From Callorhinus ursinus (Eukaryota; Chordata; Mammalia; Carnivora; Otariidae): a stretch of 64,000 nt of DNA. This document shows, one piece after another, positions 33,961 to 44,659 of the stretch. Numbering within the stretch: position 1 is the first letter of the stretch; each line of letters begins with the position of its first letter. A program made the translations under genes and the position numbers. The notes below the pieces were generated by a model. It was given only the letters and a program-made list of their open reading frames with translations. It did not search any database and was not told where the DNA came from. The stretch lies in contig NW_020313157.1 in NCBI RefSeq assembly GCF_003265705.1, positions 824,429 through 888,428 of the forward strand, written 5' to 3'.

Positions 33961-34119
33961 TTTCTTTTTTTCTTTTCTCTTCTTTCTTTGTTAAGGTGTT
34001 TTTTGTTTTTTTTTTTAATTTTTTAAGTAATCTCTACCCCCACCGTGGGGCTCGAACCTACAACCCTAAGATCAAAAATTGCACGCTCCATCAACTGAGC
34101 CAGCCAGGCACCCCAGTCG
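33961..34119 (-). mobile_element. Short CAN-SINE variant
   Basis: A pyrimidine-rich tail region, then 'ttaagtaatctctaccccc', 'gtggggctcgaacctacaacc' (B-box side) and 'ctccatcaactgagccagccaggcacccc' (A-box side). It lacks the GA-rich and 'agaagcagg' middle of the other copies and has GCCAGCCAGG instead of GCCACCCAGG. This marks a distinct, shorter subfamily. Flanked by a perfect 12-bp duplication. Confidence 0.88.
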
Positions 34120-34209
34120 TCTCTGGTTTCTACTCCCATGGCCCCAACGTAACTTCCCTCCATAGCACATATTAAAGATGGCAATTATTTATTTATTTGT
34201 TTGATTAAT

Positions 34210-34355
34210 ACCTGCCCCCCCCCACCACCACACTCACATTACACTCTAAGCTCCGTGAAGCTGGAGACCCTGCCTAATGTGCTCCCTGGACTGCGCCCAG
34301 TGCCCAGCATCAGGCCTAACACACAGTAGAGAGTCAAGAGTTAGTTACTGAATAA
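34210..34355 (+). repeat. L2 LINE 3' end
   Basis: 'cattacactctaagctccgtgaagctggagaccctgcc', 'cagtgcccagcatcaggcctaacacacagtag' and 'gagttagttactgaataaa' match the L2 3' terminus on the plus strand. Confidence 0.75.
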
Positions 34356-34359
34356 AAGC

Positions 34360-35575
34360 ATGTAATTCACTGTCACAGAAAAGAAGTAAGAACACCTAAG
34401 ACGTGTCCACAAATTCTATCTTAAATAACTTTCTTGCTTTCAACTTAAAGAGCACAAAAGGACAATTCTCTCATTTAGGTCCCCCCCCCCAATTTTCCCT
34501 CTAGGTTATTACATCACAGAAGGAAATAATAAATATTATGATGATGTCGATGATTCAATGAGATCTTCTCACAATATTGGCTGGTTTGGTGTGTTGTTGT
34601 TTTGTAGTTTTAAATAAGCTCCCTATGTGGGCTATTAAATAAAGTAGGGACAAATGAGAGAAATTATGCATCTGCTTTTCACTCCAGGACAAGTTGTTAT
34701 GTTTGTTTGAATCTAATTTCCCTTTGTATAGATCACTGAACCGCACCTCAGATATTGCCAGTACCAAGATGAGAGTGTTAGTGGTGGGGCCTGGTTAATA
34801 ATTTGCTGGGTAACTTCAGGGAGGAAATGCAACCAGTCTGGGCCATTGTTTCTCTTCTTTTACATAACAAGGGGCTTTGGCTGAGCTGAAATAGAGGCCT
34901 TGAGAGTACAAGCACCTCCTTGCTCTGCCCTTTTCTGCACGCATTCCAGACTGATCTTTCCCAAACTCTGCATGTGCTTGCTGCCTCTGACTTGCCCAGA
35001 AGGTTTTATTTTATAACTAGAGAAGGAGGGAGAAGATTTTGATAGGGCGTGGGAGTTTGGGGCTTGCAAAGGTGCTGAGGACATTCAAAATGGAATGGAA
35101 ATTGCATCCACCCCCTACTCAGTTCCTCCCCTGGATTTGGGGCCACCTGTGGATAGAGAGGCTTAGATGCAGAAGATGAAAGAAAGACTTAGTGTCAGTA
35201 TAGGCAAAGCTAATTTGGGGACAAGATGACAAATCAGAGCACAGAGCTGGAAAGAGGACCATTTTCCCTCTCTCTAAAAGAAAACTTAAGGATGGTCTGG
35301 GGTCCCAAAACTAGAGCCATGGGAGCATCCAAAGATGACATCTGAGAATGTACACCAGAGTTCTCGGCAGAAGTAGCAATGGTGAGCCTCTGGAAGCAGT
35401 TACCTGGGTGTAGTCAATTAGAAGCTGGAAAAGGAGATACGTGGAATATGGGCTTAAGTAAGGTACCCTTTGAAGACTGCCAGAAATAATTGGGATACTT
35501 CCTTGAGGACCACGGAAGCTTGATCTTTAGTAACAAGCCAGTGATTTCTCCTATAATCATAATTTTGGTATATAA
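34360..35575. other. Unique sequence, no gene seen
   Basis: A C-run at about 34482-34490. No transposon or coding signal recognised. Confidence 0.4.
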
Positions 35576-35590
35576 AATAATTGTGGCCTT
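35576..35590 (+). repeat. Target-site duplication, left
   Basis: AATAATTGTGGCCTT, paired with TAATAACTGTGGCCTT at 35785-35800 (one mismatch). Confidence 0.9.
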
Positions 35591-35784
35591 GGGTGCCTGA
35601 GTGGCTCAGTCAGTTAAGCGGCTGCCTTCGGCTCAGGTCATGATCCTGGAGTCCCGGGATCGAGTCCCGCATCGGGCTCCCTGCTCAGCGGGGAGTCTGC
35701 TTCTCCCTCTGACCCTCTTCCCTCTCGTTCCCTCTGTCTCTCAGTCTCTCTCTCGAATAAATAAATAAAATCTTTAAAAAAAAG
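35591..35784 (+). mobile_element. CAN-SINE
   Basis: A plus-strand CAN-SINE: head 'gggtgcctgagtggctcag', 'ccgggatcgagtcccgcatcgggctcc' covering the B-box, a CT-rich block and AATAAATAAATAAAATCTTT with an A-run. It is CpG-rich and close to consensus, so relatively young. Confidence 0.96.
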
Positions 35785-35799
35785 TAATAACTGTGGCCT

Positions 35800-38530
35800 T
35801 ATTTTTAGCCATAAAATGGTGAGGCCTGGACACATAAGTTGCATTTTATTTTATTTTCTTATGAGAGTAAAAAAACAAAATCATGGTATTCTTCATAGAT
35901 CTCAACACTGTTTAGCTGCATGGGCAGTATGTCATTTTTCTGAAATATAATTTTATAAAATTTCCAACAAAGAAGAGAACAGAGGGAGGAACATTTCAAA
36001 TTCCTCTTTTCCTACCTACTGCTCCAGTCTCCAAAGAAAGACAGCAAGGACTTGTAGAAATACGACTAGCCAAGGATTAAGAGATTTTCCACCATTTTGT
36101 TGTGCCCTATCTATCTTCCATGACCCTGCATGGGAAACCTTCCATGGTAAAAGCAAGATGCACAAGGGAGGGACCAGCCACCAAATCTCCAGGAAGGACT
36201 GGGCCATACTTGTTCCTCAAATATGCAGACAAAATCTGGGCATTTAAAAACTGAGCTGAAACTTTTAAGTGCAAACTGGCCACACTGCCTTTTCTAAGGT
36301 CCTGGTGGTATATTCTACGTACAGGAGAAACCTCCATTGCGAACACACTTCCAAACAAAACAGGAGATGCAAGGAGCTTCTTAATATTTACAGGCATTCA
36401 TTTGAACAGAAGGGAAAATAATTTATCCCTTGAGGGCTTACACTGAAAAGTCGTTAATTAATTAATTTTAAATGACTTTGCTTTGACAGCATGTTTCTCA
36501 TGAAGGCTACCTCCTATGAAGAATGATAAAACAAACCTTATATATTGATATAAAAACACAAACAGCAAACTTGTATTGCAGGATGTGTTTGGAAAAGTGG
36601 CATGGCTGTCTCCATTCATGTTGAGAAAAACAAATATATACAGGAAGCTCCGGTCTACAACCTATTTCAGTAATTTCTCCTGTATCTTATAAATGTTAAC
36701 ACCCTGGTTGTTAATCTTCCCCAAACCAGAAAAGGCCTTGCTAATTTTGGAACTTTATGAGGACTAGCTACATAACTTACATACCCTTTTCTCCTGAACT
36801 GAACATGCAGAAATTCTATGATATTCATGGAGAGAGAAAAAATACTCTATTTAATGAAATATTTCTATTCCATTTAATAAAAGATAAAAATATTAAATGT
36901 TACCTGGCTAAAACCTAATCATATTAAAAGAAGTGATTTTATCCAATACCATTCATCATCTCGTCCAACATCATTGGGTCCAATTCTATTATCATAGAGT
37001 TAAATGATAATTCTACTCCTCATCTTTTTTTCTCTTCTATTCGCTTTAGGGGTATCTCAGGCTTTCTCTTTCCTAAGTCAATTCCTGTAAAGGCAGTTCT
37101 GTACAAGTCTTTTCCGAACCCCAGTATCACTACTCCTACAGTTGGGAGTCCTTAGAAGTCACTCAGTAAAACTGTGCTTCCAATAGAAGCATCTCAGCTA
37201 TGGCATCCCAGGCAGAAGTATTCAGGTGTTTTGATTATGATGCCATTCTAATTTTTTTTCTGTGTCTATTTTTTAATTACTTCCAGAGACCCTTTAAATC
37301 CATTTTGGAATGAGACGTAGTGAACTATCTGGTAATCCTATGGCTGTAAGCAATAAAACCTGTAACTGGTTAACTTATTACAAAGGGGGATTGACAAGAA
37401 GCAGATGGGATATTTACAGAACAAAGACTCATAAAAGGGTACCGTTAATGCAGAAATAAATGTCATTGATTCATCATTAATTAGCCATTCTTCTAAAGAG
37501 TCAAGGTCCCAGGGGAGAGGGGACAAGTGGCCAGGCTTAGTGTTTATGCCCACCTCTTCAACATACTTGCTCAAGGAGAAGGAACTCACAGAAGTTGTGT
37601 GTATGGCCCCCAGGGGACCTGTTCATCTTTTCAGAAATCTGCATGGACAGGTCCATTTGGAGCACAGTGTGGTGGAAAGGTAATTTCTCCAAAATAAAAT
37701 AAAAAATAAAAGGAGGGAAGGCTCTTTTCTGGAGAGGTAAAAAAAAAAAAAGCCAAAATTCTACTCAAGTTGTAGGGACGAACATATGTATGCCAATGAG
37801 GGTGACTGATCCATAATCCCTAATTATGTACATAAAAGGTACATTTGCTGTTAGTTACCATGACCGGTAATTAATACTGTCGAAGAAGAAAAGACAGACA
37901 CCTATTTCTTTTCCTGGGACTCCCTCAGAGCTGACCTTTTTCAGTTATCAAAAGAAGAAAAGCTGAGAAAGAGAGAGACAGAGAGAGGTAGGGAGGGAAG
38001 AGAAAAGTATCTCGGAAAGACAACCAGGGGAAGAAGCTCTAGATGTCTGATCATATCAGGCTCAACGGAGGACAAGCCGGTCGGCTCATCTCGGTGGTGT
38101 TTATTCATTTGGACAAAAGCAACTCTCCAATTTCACAACTTCCAGAAAGGCACTGGGCTGGTGAATTACACTTGGTACGACAGCACTCTTCCAGAGAATT
38201 GGAATGAGATTTTTGGCAGCTAAAGTGTTTTTTAAAAGCCACTGCTTTCTATGATTGCCCCCATCTCGTAAATGACTCTGTCGCTGAGAATGACCAATTC
38301 AGAGACAATGCAAAACTCCTTTTCTACAGCTCTACAAATCTCATCTAAACTTCTCAAATTTCAGTTTGTTCTGCACTATGTTCCTAAGGACTTCTGATGG
38401 GGTAGCAATTCTGTACCAAGGTGCATGCCACTTTTGGTTAAGGCTTTATATACAATAGAATAAAGTCTTCAGTGCATAGAAACTTACTAAACTCTGCCTC
38501 TTAGATGAATCACGCCCTCCGATGCAAATG
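35800..38530. other. Long unique stretch
   Basis: About 2.7 kb without recognised repeats apart from A-runs (about 37739-37751) and a purine-rich stretch near 37965-38000. A candidate regulatory block at 37780-38300 is listed separately. The 96-codon minus-strand open frame near 36107 has no domain. Confidence 0.45.
37780..38300. promoter_or_regulatory. Candidate conserved non-coding element
   Basis: A repeat-free stretch with CCTAATTATG, GACCGGTAATTAATACTGTCG and a later CpG-bearing segment ('caacggaggac', 'gccggtcggctc', 'ctcggtggtg', 'ggtacgacagc', 'ctcgtaaatg', 'ctgtcgctgag'). The high number of surviving CpGs in non-island DNA is the main reason for listing it. Conservation untested. 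Confidence 0.3.
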
Positions 38531-38534
38531 GGAA

Positions 38535-38725
38535 AGAGAATGAGTTTTGGAGTCCGATGGACCTGGGTGTTACTTTCTCTCCTTCCTCGCCATGTCCTCA
38601 ACCTCTGAGCCTTAGTTTCCTCTCTTATAAAATAGTACCTATCTCATCAATTACACAAAAGAGCATACAGAAAGTGTCTTGCACAGTTCCTAGTGCTTAC
38701 AGAAAATATACATTGGTTTCTTTCT
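38535..38725 (+). repeat. MIR SINE
   Basis: 'gagttttggagtccgatggacctggg', 'cctcaacctctgagccttagtttcctctcttataaaatag' and 'gtcttgcacagttcctagtgc' give nearly full-length MIR. Confidence 0.85.
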
Positions 38726-39590
38726 TCCCTTGGTTTGGGATTTTTTAACATTGTTCCCTACTAATGATGTTACAGTATGTATTCACTTGGCTGACTACAT
38801 ATTGCAAAGGATGGTGATTTTCTCTATCTTGTTTATCTTATGTCTTGGAGAAGTTGCAGGCAGAGTTAGGGTGTTTGTCTCTGGAAAGAGAACTAGGTAT
38901 CCTTGAGGGCAGGGGTTGGAAATTAGATCCATATGAATGGATATCTGTTACAAATTTAAATTAAATCAAAGTAACAACAACCACCACAAATCCTAAGATG
39001 GGATGATGAATTTGGGAACCATTCCCCAACAGGCAATATTTATTGAGGATCTGTAACAGCACCCCCTCAGGAATCTCAGTGAAAAGCAATGCAGTTGTCT
39101 TCTTAGCCTGAGAGTTACTCATTAGAGAAGCAGGGCGTAAGCTCACAGGGATGTAGTTTATTTACCCGAAGAAAAGGAAGTCTACTTCTGTAGCTTTCAG
39201 GAAAGCTCTCCTGCAAAAGGAGAATTAAAAGTCGGCTGCAGTAATGTAGACAGGATCAGAAGGCAGTCAGGGCTAGGGTAATAGTAGCAAGGAGGGAGAG
39301 AGGAAGAGGTGGGGCAATTCTGACAGTAGGAGGCATCGGGAGGATGGGGAGACTACCTGCAGGAAGCCACTCGACACCCCAGTGCAAGAACCATATTTGG
39401 GGCTACGTATGCTTCTCACCATCATATGCCGAGCAAACCCACAACAATTAATGGGTGTGTGAACTCGGGGTCCAAACCCTGAACTCAACCCCAACATTCT
39501 TCCAGAATTTCCCATCTCAGTGAATGGCACTACTACCCATTCAAACACAAGGAACGGCAAAAGTCATCTTAGACTCATATTTCCCCAGAA
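38725..39590. other. Unique sequence, no gene seen
   Basis: No transposon or exon recognised. The minus-strand open frame at 39273-39560 has no domain. Confidence 0.4.
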
Positions 39591-39594
39591 TCCC

Positions 39595-39790
39595 CGTTAC
39601 AAATCAATCACCAATTTATCTTGATGGGATGCCTTAGATTTGTTGAATCTGTTCTCAATTCACTTCTCTCCCTCACTCCCAACAACTTTAGTCTAAGATG
39701 GCATCACTTCTTGTTTGAACTATTGTAACAGACTCTGACTGGGCTTTCTGTCCACTTTTTAATTTGTTTCTGACATTGTAATCAGTGCTT
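39595..39790 (+). repeat. L2 LINE fragment
   Basis: 'caactttagtctaagatggcatcacttcttg', 'gaactattgtaacagactc' and 'gactgggctttctgtccac' follow the L2 block upstream of the usual 3' end. Diverged. Confidence 0.5.
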
Positions 39791-40073
39791 CATTAAACAC
39801 ACACATACACACACATCATAAAGCACAATGTTAGAAAGATGCTTCTCCGGTAATACAAATTTAAAAATGTTATCTCATTAATATATACTTTACCATTTTG
39901 GCACAAATCACAATCCAAATTTGGTACAAAATACGAGCAAGAGATATGTCCAAAAAAAAAACAAACAAACAGAAAACAATAGCATGATAACATTTGCAGG
40001 GAACAAACCCAGATTCCTTAACAAGGTCTTTTCCCCCCCCCCAAAAGACTATCACTACCTAAGGTGGTGAATT

Positions 40074-40288
40074 TATACAAATTTTTTTTTTTTAGATTTT
40101 TTTTTATTTATTTTTATTTGAGAGAGAGAATGAGAGATAGCACGAGAGGGAAGAGGGTCAGAGGGAGAAGCAGACTCCCTGCCAAGCAGGGAGCCCGATG
40201 CGGGACTCGATCCCAGGACTCCAGGATCATGACCTGAGCCGAAGGCAGTCGCTTAACCAACTGAGCCACCCAGGCACCCTATACAAAT
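40074..40288 (-). mobile_element. CAN-SINE with flanking TATACAAA duplication
   Basis: The SINE body is about 40082-40279 in reverse: T-rich tail, 'gagagagagaatgag', 'gagggagaagcagactccctgcc', 'gactcgatcccaggactcc' and 'caactgagccacccaggcaccc'. TATACAAA at 40074-40081 and TATACAAAT at 40280-40288 form the target-site duplication. Confidence 0.94.
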
Positions 40289-40289
40289 G

Positions 40290-41540
40290 GTTTTATTTAC
40301 TCCTCAGAAGAGACCCAGCAAAGATTCTTTCTGAAATTATTTAACATTTATTAGGTCAAGTTAGCATATGTATTTAAAAAGAATGCGAATGCATTTTTAG
40401 AACCTTATAACCATTCTGGATTTTCCTTAGCATAGGAGAGTTTCCCATTCTACCTCTCAGAACACTGGTTTTCTGAATGATATTAAGCTAAGTATGCAAC
40501 ATCACCAGGCTAATATAAACCTTTATAATGGCTTTCAGGAAAGAAAAGTACTCATAAAAATCTTTTAAAACAAATACTAGCTATAGAACAGCATCCAATT
40601 AATTAATTCACTAATTATTCTCATATATCGTGACCTTGACAATTCTATAGTAATTTCTATTCTAATTAAATCTATTTTAAATCATCTAAATATTCTAACT
40701 GGTTCTTGGATGCATCATTTTTGTGAGCCATACACATCTCCAAGGTGCTAGATGATATCTTATATAGTGTATAGCAAGGAAATATTAGCCTGTGAATATT
40801 CACAGCTTTCCTCCTCCCCAGCTCACAAAATATAACTCCCTCCTTCCCAGCTTGGTTTTTGAAAATTTATTACTCAGAACTAGTGCAATGGGTAAAAAAA
40901 AAAAAAAAAAAGTAGAACTGGAAAAGAAAAGATTATGGGTTCCTGTTGAAAAAAGCCAAGTTTCACTATCAGAGAAGGGGTAGGCCAGAAGGTGAAGACA
41001 ATGGGAAAGAAAAGGATGTGAAGGAGCTTCCCACAGCGTGAGTGTTGGAGTCTTGGGAACTGGTTTCTGAGGGTAGCAGCAGTGGACACTGGATGAAGGA
41101 TGTAAAGAGTAAACGAGATGGGTAAAGAGAATTTTAAAAATGTTTTAGCATACATTATAATCTACTTCCTCATTTCTAAACATCCTTCAAGAGATGCCAG
41201 GACAATTTTGCCCTTAATGTCCGATGATCTGTATTTCTTTTAATGCGGCCATAACTGAGGCAAGAAGCTACTGGGATTGGTTTTTTGTTAAAAATAAACA
41301 CTGAGTAACATCCGAGCGGTGAAATTCCCCCTGAGGAGCACAACAGAACTCTTTCCAGCTCAATTAGCTGGTTCACTGTGGACACGTATGTCTCATGGCC
41401 CTCTCCCCAACCTCCACCCCAATTACAGGTTTACCTTTGTGGCACCGTAAACTTACAGGGCACTGACTTTCACTTATTCATGACAGACAATTTTATCAGG
41501 TCACCACGAACTGGCTTAATAATCTTTATATATGCTGTTA
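40290..41540. other. Unique AT-rich sequence
   Basis: Contains an 18-base A-run at 40894-40911. No gene or transposon recognised. Confidence 0.45.
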
Positions 41541-41542
41541 GG

Positions 41543-41544
<2 letters not shown>

Positions 41545-41580
<36 letters not shown>
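41545..41580. repeat. (GT)n microsatellite
   Basis: About 18 perfect GT units. Confidence 0.97.
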
Positions 41581-41581
<1 letters not shown>

Positions 41582-41823
41582 GCATATTTATCATAAATTG
41601 GAAGATCCCCAGTAAAAGGAGCTGATATAAACTACATGCAATTACATTTTCAACACATAAGCCTGACCATGACCAAGAGACTCGCATGGTTTTCTTTCAG
41701 CTCTAGGTGCCATGTGCGTGTTCTGAATTTCAAAATTATTTAACACACTCCCTAGTAATTTAATAGTACAGTAAAATATATATGAATATACAGCTTTAAA
41801 TTTTTCTTTCGTGTTGAATCTTC

Positions 41824-41980
41824 CTACTCAAAGTGTGGTCCATGGCATTGGCATTGTCTAGGAGCACGATGGAAAAATGAATATCAGATCAATCCCCAGA
41901 TTTACTGAATTAGGATTTGCACTTTTAACAACATCTCCATGTGATTCCTCTTCATGTTAAAGTTTAAGAAGCACTGCTCT
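41824..41980 (-). mobile_element. MER5A-like hAT element
   Basis: 'tactcaaagtgtggtcc' near the left end, 'gatttactgaattaggatttgc', 'ttaacaacatctccatgtgattc' and 'aagtttaagaagcactgctc' at the right end. This is the MER5A-type order. A CAN-SINE inserted right beside it. Confidence 0.7.
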
Positions 41981-41984
41981 AGAT

Positions 41985-42183
41985 GAGCTCATTTTTTTCT
42001 TTTTTTTTTTTTAAGATTTTATTTTTTTGAGAGAGAGAGAGAGCACAGAGGGAAAGAAAGAGGGAGAAGCAGGCTCCAGGGAGTCCGACGTGAGGCTCAA
42101 TCCCAGGACCCTGAGATCATGACCTGAGCCTAAGGCAGATGCTTTACCAACTGAGCCACCCAGGTGCCCCGAGCTCACTTTTT
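41985..42183 (-). mobile_element. CAN-SINE with internal deletion
   Basis: Body about 41998-42170, reversed, with GAGCTCA-type target repeats at 41985 and 42171. Tail, (GA)n, 'gagggagaagcaggctcc', 'gctcaatcccaggacc' and 'caactgagccacccaggtgcccc' are present. The usual 'ctgctgagcaggg'-like hairpin segment is missing about 9-10 bp ('aggctccagggagtcc'). Confidence 0.93.
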
Positions 42184-42639
42184 CATTTATTGGACAAATA
42201 TTTATTGATTGCCCACATGGTTGTCAGATACCGTTGAGAGACACTCAAAGAGGGGCAAGAATGATAGTGAACTATTTTCAAGATTTCCACTTGAAGAAGT
42301 GACATAACTTCTAACTTCATGGCAAAATAACCAGAAGAAAATGAAAAATCCCTCCATTTGGTATTCCATTTATACAGAATCACTCACTTGAGATTTTAGT
42401 TTAAAAAGCTACTTTGTCATCCACTAGTTTCTGGAGACCCTAAGTTAGTACTTTATCCAAAAGGTAAAGAGAGCCTTTTTGGTAAAAACTGAATGGTCCA
42501 TGGATCAACTCTGGTGCTTGCTTAAAAGGCACAATTCTGGGGAGAGAAAGGGAAAGAACTGAGAAGAATTAGAATGAGTGGGTATCCTGAATTTGCTCTT
42601 TGACAAGCCTACCAATTTACCACTGTGCCCTCTAGAAGC

Positions 42640-42795
42640 TTGTTATTTAAATGCAGTGCATGGATGAGCAGCCTGTCACAAATACAGAATCTCCAGAATC
42701 CACTCAATACTGACTGAATCAGAATTTGCATGTAACCAAATCCCCAGGCAATATGTAAACACAATAAAGTCTGAGAAGCAGTACACTGGAGTGTA
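42640..42795. mobile_element. Possible MER5A-related hAT element
   Basis: 'gactgaatcagaatttgcatg', 'accaaatccccaggcaat' and 'agtctgagaagcagtac' match the common internal and terminal blocks of this group, but the left end is not clear. Low confidence in extent and family. Confidence 0.45.
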
Positions 42796-42799
42796 AGAA

Positions 42800-43600
42800 C
42801 CACTTCCTTAAGTTAATGCATACAGAACAAACAGGTACCTCCTTGACTTTGGGGGTGACTGACCCTTCTGATTATCCCAGGACAAAAGTCTTTCCAGTAT
42901 GCTGCGTTGTAAGTGCCTGGCACTAAAACTGGGACAGTCCCAGGCAAATAAGGATGGTCAGTCCTCCCCTCCACCACCTTCACATTCGTATGCTAGGTTG
43001 TGTGCTCCCAAATGCTCCCCTCATTCTCTGCCCATCCCCTCCCAGGATGACATCAAAATAAACTCATTCTTCCTTCTCCTAAATAAAATCCCCTTTCCCA
43101 ACCTCAAGACTGAACAAATGGACATTGCAAGAGAAACTTGAGATATTAAGAACAAGTATTCCTTTTTTCCCCTAAACCTCTACAGAAAACAAGTCATCAG
43201 TTCAAACTGCAGATTGAATTACAGTCCCCAAAGCATACTAGGGAACACAATCCAATCACAGATGCTCAGGAAACTCTGGTGCCACTAAATCTACTTTACT
43301 TTTACTCCATTTGTTCTATTTATCATGGATTATTTTTATTATCTTGGGCATATAAATATTTCTGTTCACATATGCAATTTAATTAGTTAAGAGTGCAAAA
43401 TTAAAGCCACAAAAGCACATTTGTTCTGGCCACAGACAGAAAAGGCCCTTAGTCACCAAGAACAGATATATGTGTCTTTGAATGGAGACAGCTGTTATCT
43501 TGGTTAGCATGGCTGCAGTTAGAACGAGGGGTATTATCTGGGTTTCCTATTTAAACATCAGGGGTCTGGAGTTGTTGCTGCTTCAGAATTAGGCAATGTT
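42800..43600. other. Unique sequence, no gene seen
   Basis: An AT-rich, repeat-free stretch at about 43330-43470 contains TGCAATTTAATTAGTTAAG. Otherwise no repeat or exon could be recognised. Confidence 0.4.
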
Positions 43601-43740
43601 TCAGCTCCCTGCCACTGTGAATTAAGGAGCGGAGCGCTCTCATCACTCCCTATCTATTAAATAGGACCAACTGGTGATGGCCTCTATTCCTTTGGTCTCA
43701 GAATGTTTTCCACCTTTCCTCAAGATCATTGATTCTCTAG
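43600..43740 (+). repeat. Diverged local repeat, copy 1
   Basis: The order CAGCTCCCTGC, ATTAAATAGGACCAACTGG, TGAT and TCTCAGAATGTTTTCCACC recurs, diverged, at about 44522-44650 as CACCTCCCTGC, CTTAAATAAGACCATCTGG, TGAT and CTCAGAATGTTTTCACC. The copies lie about 930 bp apart in the same orientation. Either a local duplication or two copies of an unrecognised repeat. Confidence 0.55.
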
Positions 43741-43741
43741 C

Positions 43742-43893
43742 TTTAACCCTCCAGAGAGCTTATCAAAAGTGCAAATCCACAAGTACAATCCACAGCGATT
43801 CAGGAAGTGTGGAGTAGGATCCGGGAATGTTTCTCTGGAACGAGCTCCCCCAGGAGATTCTTAGACCCGCTGAACACTTAGAGAAGCCCTGTT
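43742..43893. mobile_element. MER5A-like hAT element (diverged)
   Basis: 'gagcttatcaaaagtgcaaatcc', 'gcgattcaggaagtgtgg', 'gatccgggaatgtttctctgg' and 'ccaggagattcttagacc' follow the MER5A-type order. Quite diverged. Confidence 0.45.
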
Positions 43894-43911
43894 TTGATTG
43901 ATGCTGCTGAT

Positions 43912-44170
43912 CACAGGGAGAGAAGATCTTTATTAAGTGCCCACTGTGTGTCAGGCACTGTTAAGGGTGTGGCAGGTATTTATAATTTTTCAAGATCCCT
44001 ACAACTTGGGTGTCATCACTGTCATTGTCATTATCATTCCTATTTTATAGATGAGGAAGCGATGGCCCAGAAAGCCTAACCGTCTGCCCCCAATTGAACC
44101 AACTACTAGTTGGCAGAAATGGAACAGAGACTCAAGCAGAGTGGTTCCAGAGCTCATGGTTTCAGACAGT
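43912..44170 (+). repeat. MIR SINE
   Basis: 'attaagtgcccactgtgtgtcaggcactg', 'tcctattttatagatgaggaag', 'ggcagaaatggaacagagactcaag' give MIR on the plus strand. It lies between the two copies of the local repeat pair. The open frames over it are incidental. Confidence 0.8.
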
Positions 44171-44519
44171 AAGCTATGTTACTTCTCACCAAACGGTTTT
44201 GAGTGTGAAGTGCGTGAAGCCAGGCATGATGGACCCGAGTGTCCACATACTTCAGAAACATCAGACTTTCGGTGTAGATGGATTTATTCATAAATCTCTC
44301 GGTCTCTCCCAGAACCAAAGACAATGGTTACAGTGACTAGTTTGCTGTTGATTCTGCTGCTGCTGTTGTTTTAGCTCCTATTTAAACATTATGAAGATGC
44401 TTTTTCTAATCCACTATAATAGGATGGATGCAGTACCTGCATCAGGCCAGAGGAACCTGAAATCAGGAACGCGTTCAGCGTGTGCTGGGAGAAATGGTAT
44501 ACATTATATAAATTTAACG

Positions 44520-44655
44520 GTTTCACCTCCCTGCTATTCTATATTATACTGTGTTAGCAATAAAGCAGCTCTTTCTTGCTCTCTCTCTTAAATAAGACCA
44601 TCTGGTGATAACACCTTCACTCCTGCCTCAGAATGTTTTCACCTTGCTCACATTC
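44520..44655 (+). repeat. Diverged local repeat, copy 2
   Basis: Second copy of the block at 43600-43740. Just upstream it reads AGCAATAAAGCAGC followed by a CT-rich stretch. This resembles an LTR polyadenylation region, but no LTR ends were identified. Confidence 0.5.
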
Positions 44656-44659
44656 ACTG

